Assembly: GCA_002682825.1 (NCBI GenBank)
Contig: NOKP01000010.1
Location: 930,001-994,000 of the forward strand
Source: Neonectria sp. B-13
Taxonomy: Eukaryota; Ascomycota; Sordariomycetes; Hypocreales; Nectriaceae
Direction: 5' to 3'
Length of the DNA stretch: 64,000 bases
Shown: positions 48,095-60,212 of the stretch, one piece after another
Numbering within the stretch: position 1 is the first letter of the stretch
How the letters are laid out: each line of letters opens with the position of its first letter
Notes under the pieces: generated by a model
The model's database searches: none
Told to the model about the DNA's origin: nothing
The model's input: the letters and a program-made list of their open reading frames with translations, nothing else
Position numbers and translations under genes: made by a program

Positions 48095-49672
<1,578 letters not shown>

Positions 49673-49954
49673 CTTGTCGGTAGGCGGCCGATGTCGTCGA
49701 AAACGGTGGGGTCTATCTGGTCGGGTTCGAAGACGCGGTGAGTCTCGGCGATTCTTTGTGATCGAAGCGTGGGCGATGAGATTGATATTTGCAGGTGTAG
49801 CCTTGAGCTCCAAAGATTTGCGATTGAAGCTCGGCCCTGCCTGCAGGCCGTCTCCTTGACAATGCGCGTCTTCGCGCTACATCGCGGCACGTGACTCGGC
49901 ATCAGTTCCTAAATTTCAACCTGCTGGGGCACCTAAACTACCCTACAGATTGTA
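49673..49954. promoter_or_regulatory. Short rvb1 promoter abutting the transposon
   Basis: Of normal base composition, unlike the transposon next to it. It should hold the whole proximal rvb1 promoter. The copia 5' LTR begins at 49955, after the target duplication TTGTA at 49950-49954. Confidence 0.55.
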
Positions 49955-50159
49955 TATGAAGGACAGGGTCCTATTACATCACGTAACATTGCAGCACAGT
50001 GCTACGGTCCTACACACTATAGGACTACACTATGCTATAAGGGCCCTAAGGATTGCTATTAGGGCTTCCCTTGTAAACACTAAGTAATTCAAATCATCAA
50101 TTGAGACCCTATATTAGGATAGCTTCCTCTTACCCTCTATATAGCAACTATATTCTACT
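49955..50159 (+). repeat. 5' LTR of the copia element
   Basis: 205 bp, begins TATGAAGGACAGGG and ends ATTCTACT. It differs from the 3' LTR mainly by C/T and G/A substitutions. A primer-binding-like stretch (GGTTATAAGCC) follows directly. Confidence 0.85.
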
Positions 50160-50351
50160 GGTTATAAGCCTAGGCCTTACCCTAATATACTTTAATTCCT
50201 TGCCCTAGCTAGTATCTCTTCTTTTTACTACTTTAAAATACAATTCCTATAGATTTTACCTTTATAATCCTAATCTTTATTATATTATAAGTTTTAGCTT
50301 TAAAACCTTTATATTTTTCTATTTATCTTTCTTTAGTATTAGTATAAGAGG

Positions 50352-51850
50352 ATGGACCCACACGGCCAACCTCAGAGTAAAGCCACTACAGCCACTGTGG
50401 CTAGGGGCCTAGCCCTATAAGGACTATATAGAGTCCTCGGCGAGCACTCTCTGACTGCTCGCCAAGTTGAAGTCTTACAAGATACTAATACCTACCCTTC
50501 AAGCCTAATATCTCACCCTGGTCGAACCAACCTTTACAATTAGCTTTACTCTATAAGCAGTTTTAGCTTCTATAGCCTTACCTATCCTATTCCTTTAAAC
50601 TCTTTTAACTATAGCTTTACTCTATAAGTAACCTAGCTCTCTATAGTCTTACTTCTTTTATCTCTTTTAAGTACCTTTATTTTAGCTTTACTCTATAAGT
50701 AGCTTTTAGTATCCTAATTACCTTCTTTCTAGATCCCTTAATTACTCTCTATTATTACATTAAGATAGCCTTCTTTTTCTATAATTTCTATCTTTATTAT
50801 AAGAATATTAGGACTATAATTTTATACTTAAATCTATATCTATAATAGCTTTATTTATACCTTTATATATCCTTAATAATAGCCTTTTAAATAATATTTT
50901 AACTAAGTATAAGTATATATATATATTAAATACTTATTATATTATAACCTTTTACTATCTAAAGATAAATATTAATAAAAAGTAATATTATAAGATTATT
51001 TATTTAACTTATTTCTTACTTATTCTTTCTAACTCTAATTACCTTAAGAATATAAAAGATTAGCTTTTATAGAGCTTATTTATTATAATTATTCTTACTA
51101 TTATTAGCTATAATATAACTATTCTACTTTTAACTCTTAGTAAGAATAAGCTCCTTAATTAGATTTAAGGCTCTATTAAGAGAAAGGTAAAAATGATTAT
51201 TAAAGACTTTACTTTTAAATCTTAAGCTTTTCTTACTCTTTAGTTATAATATTATAATTATAATTCCTTCTAAAAAGACTATCTTTATTCTTAACTTTAG
51301 TCTTTAAAGTATAAGAATATTTATAATAATTCTTATTATATTATAAAGTTTACTTAGCTTTTTATATAGCTAAAGACTATAAGTAGTATCTTTAATAATA
51401 GCTAAACCTACTATCTCTTTTATAACTCTCTTTATTCTATCTTCTTTAACTAAGTTAATACTTATTATAAGTTTTAGTACTTTTCTAATAGGATTCTTAA
51501 CTATCTTACTATTAAGAATACCTTCTAGAACTACTATAATAATACTATCTCTTTAGACTAATAATTTAATAATAAATAACTTAACCTTTATTCTACTACT
51601 AATAGTAATAAGAGCTTTTATTCTTTTTAAAATTAGTTATTAAAGTCCTAAGATACTAATAATACTAAGCCTAATACTAAGAAGTCTTTTTTTAAAGACT
51701 CTATTAACCTCTAAAGTATTTACCTTATACTTAATCAGCTAATAGAAAAGCTAAAATAGAACTCTAACTTTAATAAAAAGTATTATAACTATAGGAAATA
51801 AGATTATATTTACTCTAACTATTATATCTTATATTCTAAGAAGTATTTCT
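50352..51850 (+). pseudogene. Degenerate gag of the copia element
   Basis: Starts at an ATG within a less mutated island (about 50340-50530) reading MDPHGQPQSKATTATVARGL, interrupted by a stop after about 23 codons. Further on it is fully eroded, but a CCHC zinc-knuckle pattern (C-x2-C-x4-H-x4-C, with all Cys codons turned to Tyr and His to Tyr) remains at 51781-51822. No protein can be made. Confidence 0.6.
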
Positions 51851-52845
51851 AAAGACCTTAAAGTAATAATAACCCTTATAATACTATTAATCATTAAGCT
51901 ATTATTTCTCTTATTATACTTCTTTCTAAAGCTTAAAATATAGCTTTTTACTTTACCTTTTTCCTATCTAATTAATCCTTAATAACTATATCTAGTATAA
52001 TTCTTTATACTTTTATTTAAGCTATTAAGTATACTTTTAGTATAGCTTACCTTTATAAGTCTTAGAAATAAAGAGAGTTATTCTCTTTATCTAAGGCTAT
52101 TACTATAGATAAATTCTCTATTATAACCTTAGTATTAAAGACTATAGCTATAAACTAAAGCTCTATTATAATAACTAATATTATAATCTTTAATAATATT
52201 ATTTTACTTTTATCTTCTTTAGTACTCCTTCTATTAAATCCCTCTTATAATCTTAATACTTTAAAGTCCTTAATAACTTAGAATATCTATTATATTAATT
52301 ATAATTATAATAAGCACTATTGAAACTACTATTTGGACTACTGTTTCTGCTTATCCACGATTGCACTGAATCATATGTTTCCTTTGCTTAAGCTTAACAG
52401 GGGGATAGATCTTTGGATTTTAAACCTAATTATTGACTTTTGCCCCCTCCATAGAACTCCCTCCGCCAAATCCCTCCACACTTCATAGCCAATCAGTAGG
52501 ATTCTCTCACTTTCCAATGCATCACTCCTTCAGTTACAGATTAGTTATCACAGCATCGCTCATTAGCTGCATAACCCATAAGACACAGTCATCATGCTTC
52601 AGACTATCAATGAACCTCTTCTCTACATTAGTAGTATTATTATTCCTTTCTAGCTTTAAAGCTAGCCCCTCTAGAAAGACCTATTCTATTGCAATCCACT
52701 GGGCTATTACTCTATCAGGCCGGATTCTATCTTACAGCAGGATACAACAACCAAAGACCACCAACTGGACCAATTCCTTAGCCTTAGGGCATTAATCGGT
52801 TTTGACCTCTTTTATATCTTATAGGTCAGACTTTTGAACTACAAT

Positions 52846-52968
52846 TTACAGCTTAGAAATGAGGCTTAGATCCTCTTGAAATAGGCCATATAGGTTGTAT
52901 AAGAGCCCATGGGTATAGCTTGGCAAGGGCTCGCCGGGCTGTAGTGCGATTCGGAAGGAAGCAGTCAT
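52846..52968 (-). CDS. Short frame with leader-like upstream sequence in the insert
   Basis: 40 codons, beginning MTASFRIALQPGEPLPSYTH and ending in LISKL. The ATG follows an A/C-rich leader (ACAACAACCATACCACCG) like those of real fungal genes. The downstream frame is closed by several stops, so this may be the 5' end of a truncated gene. Not recognised as any family. Confidence 0.25.
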   Translation of the reverse strand: MTASFRIALQPGEPLPSYTHGLLYNLYGLFQEDLSLISKL

Positions 52969-53100
52969 CTTGTACGATCGGTGGTATGGTTGTTGTATTG
53001 TTTGGAAGGTCGGATGGAATGCGAAGAGGTAAGTAACCTGGAAAGCGCAGAGGTTACCTTGCAGGCCGGGCTTTTATCCCAAGGGGTTTTAGCCTTTTCC

Positions 53101-53164
53101 AAGATCTAGCTTTTCCAAGGTCTAGCTTTTCCAAGATCTAGCTTTTCTAAGATCTAGCTTTTCT
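53101..53164. repeat. 16 bp tandem array in the insert
   Basis: Four copies of AAGATCTAGCTTTTCC; copies differ only by G/A and C/T changes, a hint of mild RIP. Confidence 0.85.
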
Positions 53165-55159
53165 AGCTGATTGGGGCAGTAAAACTTACACCTTAACTTT
53201 ACAGTAGAAACTTTTATCTCCTTGAGTCATTGTTACCTTAGGCTTAGGTATTAAGCCTATTATACTATTGTTTTTTCTATTTTCTTTTATACTATTTAAC
53301 CTTTAGCCCCTTCTCTAGGTGTGTGCTACTAAGGACTATTATATCTAAATAATTATAATAAGAACTATTAGCTTTAGGATTCTAACTTTAACTATTATAT
53401 TATTAATAATCTTAAATAGTTTAAAAAAGATAAGATATTTCCTTTTATATTATAAAGTATTATTATAACTAATAATAGCTCTATTAAGCCTTTCTATATT
53501 AATATAATTAAGCTTACTTTTAAGCTATCTAAATATATAATCTTTATAATTCTTAAGGAAGTGCTTTTTATAGTAACTTTTCTTCTTAATATCTTCTCTA
53601 GCCTTAAGACCTATCTTAAGAGTAGCTTTCTCTTTAAGAACTATATCTTTAATATTAATAGTAACCTTATAGCTATTATCTTACCTTATAGTACTAGTTT
53701 TTACCTTTCTATTAAAGGATTACTTACTTTAGTAACTATAATAACTATTATAACTATTAAGGTTTAAATCTTTAATAGTAAGCTTTAGTACTACTATCTA
53801 GCTTATATAAGTTATAATAATATTATTAGAATAATTAGAAAGACTATAAGTAGTCCTAAATACCTTTACCTACCTAAGGAAAAGATATATTACTATTATA
53901 ACTATACTAATATAATACATTAGACCCTAAAGATCTATTATAAATATATATCTCTTTTCTTTTAAAGAGTTTATATTAACCTTTACTTTATCTCTTATAC
54001 TATTAAGTCTAAAGCTATTTACTTTACTCTTATAACTAATAATAAGTCTTACTATCATTAGATTAAAACCTTCTATAGTAAGGCTAGTATTAATACTATC
54101 CTTTACTGCCTTTTTGAATATCTTTATTATATAATAAGTATTTATCCTATTAAGATTTACTTTAATAATAACTAGGAATTCAATAGTCTTAAACTCTTTA
54201 TTCTACTTAATATAATTTATATTTATATATCTTAAATGTCTAATTATTATTATAAGTAAGTAGGCTTCTATAAGTACTTTAATTATATAATCCTAAATTA
54301 TATAAAAGCTATTTTTAAAGATACTATATTTCTATCTCTTAAATATTAAAATTATATAGCTAAAACTATTATAATAATCTCTAACTATATTACTATTAAG
54401 TTCTATAATAATAATATTCCTACTTAGAAATCCTCTTATTAAGTCTTTTAGAATTACTTTAAGCTTAATATTAATAATAAGTTTAATATCTTTTATCTTT
54501 ATATATTTAGCTTATATACTATTATTACTATTAAGGCTAAATCTATTAATAAAAACAATAAGAAGGAACTTAAGCTTAATCTTTATAGCTAGAAAGATAT
54601 CTTAATTAGCTTTTAAGGCTATTATCTTTATAAAGTCTAAAACCTAGTTAATAAGTATATTATTATTACCTTCTATCTTATTATCTATAAGGAATACTTA
54701 CTTTATAATAAGATAATCTATATAAAACCTTAAAGAGCTTTTTAATATAACTAATAAGCTAAAGTTATTAATAAATTCATTAGTAAGATTATAATTATAT
54801 CTTTCTAACTTCTTTTTATACCTTCTTATTCTATTAATAAGACTATAATCTTTAATAATACTAAGGAATAATATAAAGCTATCTATAAAAAGATTAGTTA
54901 GCTTATTAAGCTTAGTACTTTTATTTTCCTTAACTCTTATAATACTATTCTAAGTATTACTTTACTTATAGCTATTTAAGCTTTTAAATATAAGTATAAT
55001 AAGTATAGTAATATAAAGTATTATAAGGTATATATCTATATATAAAGCTTTTAGTAGATTAAAGATATTAACTTCTTTAAGACTAATACTTTAACTATAA
55101 TCTTTACTACTTAGTATATTCTTATTACTTTAATTATACAATTAGACTATTCTACTTAT

Positions 55160-56383
55160 TAAGTTAATATTATTACTACTTTCCTTTATAGTATACTTAA
55201 GGAAACTCTTTATATAAAGTAATTTCTTATGCTTTTTAACTTTATAAGAGATTCTTACTTTTAATATTATATTACTAAGCTAGGTTAAGCTACTTATAAG
55301 ATTATCCAGTTAAATTAGCTTTTTTATAGCCTTAAGCAGTTTATTAATACTTAAGAGAGCTATTTTTCTAATAAGCTTATCTCTTTAGGCTTTATAAAGC
55401 TTATAAGTAACTATTCTATCTATTTTAACCCTTTAAATAGTATTATTATAGCTACTTATATTAATAATCTACTTTTCTTCTTTCTACTTAAGGTTAAAGT
55501 CTTTAAAGTTATTACTAATCTTAGTAAAAAGCTTTTAGTTTTTAATTATAACTTTCCTACTTATTTCCTTAATATTACTATTATAGAACTTAAAGATAGT
55601 ATTAGCCTTTTATAGTAAAGCTTTATTAAAGATATTATTTATAATCTTAACCTAGATAGTACTTTTAGAGCTATTATACTTATAGTCCTTAGTTATAAGG
55701 AACTAACTATACTTCCCTCTTTAGCCCTTCCTAATATTACTATTTAAACTCTTTATTATATATTAATTAGAAAGCTAAACTATCTTATTATATAGATTTA
55801 ACTTAATATTACCTTTACTATAGACTTTTAAGTATAATCCTTTTCCTAGCTAACTAATAAGTAGCTTAAAGTTATAATATAAATACTTTATTACCTTAAA
55901 GATTACTCTAATCTAAGCATTATATACTATTATTAGATTAAAATTATATATTAAAACTCTTTTAACCTTTTTACTTATTATAATACTAACTTTACTAATA
56001 ATTTAATAAGTATTAAGTTAACTAAAAGCTAAGTTATCTTTATATATAAAAACCTAGTCTCTTAGTATAATAGTCTATATAAGTATATATATAAATCTAC
56101 TTAGAAAGCTAAGTATTATAATATTTCTAAGTATATAAAGAAAGTCTTTTAAATCTATAACTTCCTTAAAGAGCTTAAGTATATTATAAGTACTTTTATT
56201 ATTATCTATAATAATAATAAAGCTACTATTAAGCTTATTAAAGATAGAATCTTTTACTTTTATATAAAGTATATTACTATTAATTATTACTACTTTTATA
56301 GTAAAGTTAAAACTAATATTATTAAAATCTACTATATTAATACTAAGGAAATAATTATTAATAGTCTTACTAAGCCTTTTACT
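55160..56383 (+). pseudogene. Degenerate reverse transcriptase/RNase H of the copia element
   Basis: Frame still aligns with copia RT: a segment at 55160-55232 (reading ...TTFLYS-x-LKETLY...), the catalytic YVDD box changed to Y-I-N-N at 55457-55468 by G-to-A changes, and the RNase H C-terminal copia motif (NSLTKPF) at about 56366-56383. Many CAA and CAG codons have become TAA or TAG stops. Confidence 0.6.
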
Positions 56384-56790
56384 AAAAAAGACTATATTTA
56401 CTTTCTTAAGCTTCTTAAAATAAAATATATTTTACTTCTTTATACTTATAAGTAAGCTATTATAACTCTTATAGCTATTATAGCCCTTATAATAACTTAG
56501 ACTTCTTTAGCCTTAATACCTTTCTCTAGCCCTTATAGCCTAGCTTAGCTAAAGAGCCTAAATCTAATATAAAAAGCTTAAGTTATTAATATTATTATCT
56601 TTTCTATTCTAGCTTAGTACTACCTTAACCAGTAAGGTAAAGCCTTTACTATTCTTTTTTCTTTTCTATTTTCTACTCTTAACCCTCTAGGCCCTTTAGT
56701 CTCTTCTAAATGCTTCTTATAGTAGTTTTTACCCTTAGAAGTATCTACTTATTATAGTATTTAATAAAGGGATTTTTGTATAAGGAGGAG

Positions 56791-56995
56791 TATAAAGAAT
56801 AAGGTCCTATTATATTATGTAATATTATAGTATAATGCTATAGTCCTATATACTGTAGGACTATACTGTACTATAAGGGCCCTAAGGGTTACTATTAGGG
56901 CTTCCCTTATAAACACTAAGTAATTCAAATTATTAATTAAGACCCTATATTAGGATAGCTTCCTCTTGCCCCCTGTATAGCAACCGTATTCCACT
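56791..56995 (+). repeat. 3' LTR of the copia element
   Basis: 205 bp, begins TATAAAGAATAAGG and ends ATTCCACT, followed by the target duplication TTGTA at 56996-57000. Confidence 0.85.
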
Positions 56996-57000
56996 TTGTA

Positions 57001-58056
57001 TGATGACCTATGTAGCTAACACTTCCAGCGCTTGACTTTTTGCTCCCTGTTTATGTTTACTTTCTTCTTTCTGTATGTATTGTTACAACCGTAGGCAATA
57101 CGCAAGGTTTATAGTCTTTTTAGCTTTAGTTAATATCATGTGATAGATCAAGGCAATACGGTAGATAATCCTAATAACTTAAACATAGGAAGCTTTCCCA
57201 GTAATATGATTCACATTGATGTCGCACCTTATGCTTGTTTTTACAACCCATCTAAGTCCCTCTCTCTGCTCTTGATGTCTAATTCATGAAAATCTTATCC
57301 TAAACCACAGCACATATAAATAACCGTCTCTCATCAAGCTAACAAGTTAGGCCAGGCTTCTTCCTTCTTTCTCACTATACAACACAGCACAACACAACCA
57401 CAATACATGCCGCTTTCCGAAGGTTCCACTGCGCTATACAGCCAAATTGCAACAAACAGAGCCGTAAGGATTACACAGCAGGGTACCGCCACTCTTTATA
57501 TATAAAGATCAAGCCTGCTCAATACAAGCAGCACTTTCAACTTGCCGGACTATACAGCCTCAGCAGCTTCTACTCCAGCTACCTTAGTCTGCAGTGCATC
57601 TTGAAATCGGGGGAAGGGCCGAGGAAAAGGTTAGACTGGATGGAAAAGGGATATGGGTTCAGGTCAAATGCGAAGGTTAATAAATGAACTTTGAACCCAA
57701 CCAGGCTTGAGACATAGAAACCAATGCGTGACACAGTAATCGCAACACATTAGGTTCCCTCATAGAGGGACACTTCCGATGTACATCTATGCTTGTTTGG
57801 TAAGGTTTCTAGATGTAGTAATGTGCCTAGTACTGCATACACTGCGGAAGCCAATTTCAACGACACTGCACACACCTGTAAATGTACAATTTTGAGCAGC
57901 AGAGTGCACATCATTCGGAAAAGGGCGTGCTATGGTGACGAGAAATATTGTATTCAGGAGCCTAAAAAGGGTCCTTTGAGGTATCAGATATAAACCAACT
58001 CTATCCATGAACCCCATGCCACGGTACATCCAAAGTACTCAAGGCTCTATCTCCTA
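57001..58056. other. Region between transposon and EamA gene, with a possible small gene
   Basis: Normal-composition sequence. A TATAAATA box at about 57315 is followed by an ACAACACAGCACAACACAACC leader and an ATG at 57407 (see next entry). The rest shows nothing recognisable. Confidence 0.4.
57407..57687 (+). CDS. Candidate small spliced gene, 70 residues, unrecognised
   Basis: TATAAATA about 90 bp upstream, a C/T-rich then A/C-rich leader, and an ATG at 57407. Exon 1 is 57407-57463, exon 2 57532-57687; the 68 nt intron runs GTAAGG...AAGCAG. The predicted product begins MPLSEGSTALYSQIATNRA. No family, signal peptide or motif is recognised. The unspliced frame stops after about 33 codons. 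It may be a transcribed non-coding locus or chance. Confidence 0.22.
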
Positions 58057-59451
58057 TCAAGTTATGCGGAAGTCTTCTGTCGTCCCAATAGTGTTCAGCA
58101 GCATCGGTGAGCCTTCCGACTCACCCAAGAGGTTTCCCAGCCTCTCCAAGTCATCAGACGGAGGTTTTGCCGGTGGAGCTCTCTTCATCAAGACAACACC
58201 AACCGCACTCCCCAGAATGAGAGTGCATCCCGTACCACTCATCAAATCCATCCGGTGACCAAATACCCACCGATCGAAGCTGACCGCGAAGAGCATGTGA
58301 GTGTAGATCATGGCATTGGCGCGGTTGGACTTGTCTGACCCGAGCCCTATCGTCAGCAGATACTGCATGACGAAGCCCAAAATACCCAGGGGTAGAAGAA
58401 GCGCCCACTGCTTGGCTGTAGACGGGGTGACCCATTTGAGTCCCGGCTGGTCGACATCGAGAACAGGTGCGAGGCCAAGAGCGAGTACTGAGATGATGCT
58501 CGATATGACAGAGAAGAAATGAACCGACACCAATGGATGCGCTCGTCGTCCAATCGCTCGAAGAGCCGTAAAGGCACCAGCGGCTCCCAGAACACCAAGA
58601 AGGGCAATGCCAACGGCAACCATGCGTTCCTCCGCCGTTGCTTGATGATCGCTACCTGGGATTCCGGAATCTGGGGGGTCGCTTGCCGCCGGATCCTTGT
58701 CAGTCGAGTTGGAGAAGAAGGACACCGGTTTTGCGATCAGCACCACACCCAGGAGGGCAACCAGGGTCGCGAGCTGTTCTAGTCGAGTGAATGGTTCCTT
58801 GAGCACGAAATAACAGATCATGCCCGCGACCCCTGGTGCAAGAAAGGTGATGACGGTAGCATCGGCAAGCGGGATGTACATCATGGAATACCAAACACCG
58901 AAGATGCCAAAGAAACCGGACACGCCTCGGATTATTAAAAGATGCCGAATGCCCTTGGTGCCGAAGGGGAAGCCGGGCGTTTTCATCCACCACATGTATA
59001 CCGTACAGCATAACGAGGTAATGACCTGTCTGAGAAGAAGGACCTGAACGGGGTGCATGCCATTGCCCTCGAGTTCGACGAGACGAGCACTGAGGTTCAT
59101 CAAGGAACCGAACAACTGTGACAGCGCAACGCAGATGGCGGGTTTGTTTCTGATCCAGAATGCCCTCCAACGTGAAGGGTGTTCTTCGATTTGTGCATCC
59201 ATGCCATGGTGAACCATCCGCCCCGAAGGTATCGGTTCGAGAAGCGGACTCGCAGCGGGACTCAGCGATAGGCGGCGGAAGTCGTCGAAACTCGAGTTGC
59301 CCAGTTTGGTCGCCCCTACGTTGGGGGACTGGGCATTTGGAAGCAATAGGCGACCTCGAGACTTTTCTCTAGACTCCCGAGGGGCGAGCTTTGCAAGGGG
59401 AGTCTGAGGGATGTCATTGTAGGGCGTTGGGGTTTCAGGCTCCCGAGCCAT
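58057..59451 (-). CDS. EamA/DMT-family membrane transporter (SLC35G-like)
   Basis: Intronless, 464 residues. After an N-terminal cytosolic region of about 110 residues there are ten predicted hydrophobic segments in two halves (VLLLRQVITSLCCTVYMWW, FFGIFGVWYSMMYIPLADATVITFLAPGVAGMICYFVLKEPF, then the second half with GLGSDKSNRANAMIYTHMLFA and VFGHRMD). The DATVITFLAPG and the LKEP pair are hallmarks of the EamA/DUF6 drug-metabolite transporter superfamily. A substrate cannot be told; the nearest animal family is SLC35G. It would act in a membrane, probably plasma membrane or Golgi. The start at 59451 is the first ATG and is preceded by a short A/C-rich leader. It is the first intact gene right of the transposon. 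Confidence 0.9.
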   Translation of the reverse strand: MAREPETPTPYNDIPQTPLAKLAPRESREKSRGRLLLPNAQSPNVGATKLGNSSFDDFRRLSLSPAASPLLEPIPSGRMVHHGMDAQIEEHPSRWRAFWIRNKPAICVALSQLFGSLMNLSARLVELEGNGMHPVQVLLLRQVITSLCCTVYMWWMKTPGFPFGTKGIRHLLIIRGVSGFFGIFGVWYSMMYIPLADATVITFLAPGVAGMICYFVLKEPFTRLEQLATLVALLGVVLIAKPVSFFSNSTDKDPAASDPPDSGIPGSDHQATAEERMVAVGIALLGVLGAAGAFTALRAIGRRAHPLVSVHFFSVISSIISVLALGLAPVLDVDQPGLKWVTPSTAKQWALLLPLGILGFVMQYLLTIGLGSDKSNRANAMIYTHMLFAVSFDRWVFGHRMDLMSGTGCTLILGSAVGVVLMKRAPPAKPPSDDLERLGNLLGESEGSPMLLNTIGTTEDFRIT

Positions 59452-60212
59452 AGTTGCTGTGAGAGGTTCGTGGTAGTGGTATGTGATTGCTTGCCAAATT
59501 TACAAGGGTATCAAAGTTACCAAGGAGCAAGAGGACATGGGCCGTGTGTCACAGCGAATAAGACAACTTCAAACAACGAAAGAGATCATCAGTTGAGCAA
59601 CGGAGAAAGCGGCAGAACAGAAAAGAGAGAGAGGTAGAAGAGGAGCACCACTCGGTAGCTAGCCTAAGCATGAGCACCACCAACATCATCGGTGCGGACC
59701 CCGCAGCCGCAGCCGGTGGGATCGGTAGCCGACAAGGCGTTTCCTTCACAGCCCAGCACGAATGAAAGACCATCCATCCCATCGTGGGCGAAATCCCAGT
59801 GGGGGTGGATCCTGTTCGGTCAGGCTGCGAGCCATCTCATCGGCTGTCGGAGGCTTCAAGGTTCCTCCAAAGCCTTGCCAAACATCCCCCCGGTTTCGCC
59901 GTTGCTTTGATCAGCCTGCTGACCAGTTGGAGGCCCGGGGAGAGGGCTGACGACACCCATGGAAACACGGCATTGGTGGCGGGTACGGGACAAAAGGTGG
60001 GAAGGGTGGGTTGAGGTGACGAGACGGGCCAGACGGGCCAGAGGTGCAGGTCTTGGCTCGCTGGGTAGGCGTAGTTTGCTCCGACGCTGCCGACGTCGCT
60101 CCGGCCCGATCGGCGGAGGTCCTCCGAGCAGTTGGCGGGTCCATTTCCGTGCTATTCCCCTGGGTCTTCAACAGCGTCACACATTGAACCCATCCTAGAT
60201 AATTGACATGTT
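59452..60212. other. Intergenic region with repeat copy A
   Basis: Promoter of the transporter gene, GC-rich; the right end holds repeat copy A (60069-60162). No gene is supported. Confidence 0.45.
60069..60162 (+). repeat. Dispersed repeat copy A
   Basis: About 94 bp sharing GTAGTTTGCTCC...GCTGCC...GATCGGCGGAG...GGCGGGTCCAT, then TCCGTGCTATTCCCCTG with copy B (61447-61531). It lies just 3' of the kinase-like pseudogene. Confidence 0.7.

Larger units (their letters stand above)
52322..53334. mobile_element. Later 1.0 kb insert inside the copia element
   Basis: A segment of near-normal composition, with CpA and TpG common, inside the eroded element. Both edges coincide with a change in composition and carry the same hexamer, ACTATT (52316-52321 and 53335-53340), a candidate target duplication. 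It holds a 16 bp tandem array (53101-53164) and a minus-strand short frame with a leader. No terminal inverted repeats were found. It could be a non-autonomous element or a captured gene fragment; the family is unknown. Confidence 0.5.
49955..56995 (+). mobile_element. Ty1/copia LTR retrotransposon, heavily RIP-mutated
   Basis: A 7041 bp element with both LTRs (49955-50159 and 56791-56995, each exactly 205 bp), flanked by the 5 bp target duplication TTGTA (49950-49954 and 56996-57000). The sequence between is extremely A+T-rich and almost lacks CpA and TpG, the pattern left by RIP. Copia order is still readable on the plus strand: a gag start at 50352, a CCHC knuckle remnant at 51781-51822 (Cys codons now TAT), a reverse transcriptase segment at 55160-55232, a YVDD box now reading Y-I-N-N at 55457-55468, and an RNase H end resembling the copia D-x-LTKPL motif at about 56323-56383. 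A purine-rich stretch (AAGGAGGAG at about 56782-56790) precedes the 3' LTR. The RNase H motif and the RT at the 3' end favour copia over gypsy. No frame is intact, so it is dead. A 1 kb later insert interrupts it. Confidence 0.88.

Noticed and set aside
53561..53767. 68-codon open frame inside the transposon
   Set aside because: A chance frame of Ile/Leu/Phe/Tyr codons in RIP-eroded DNA; no conserved copia motif in that frame.
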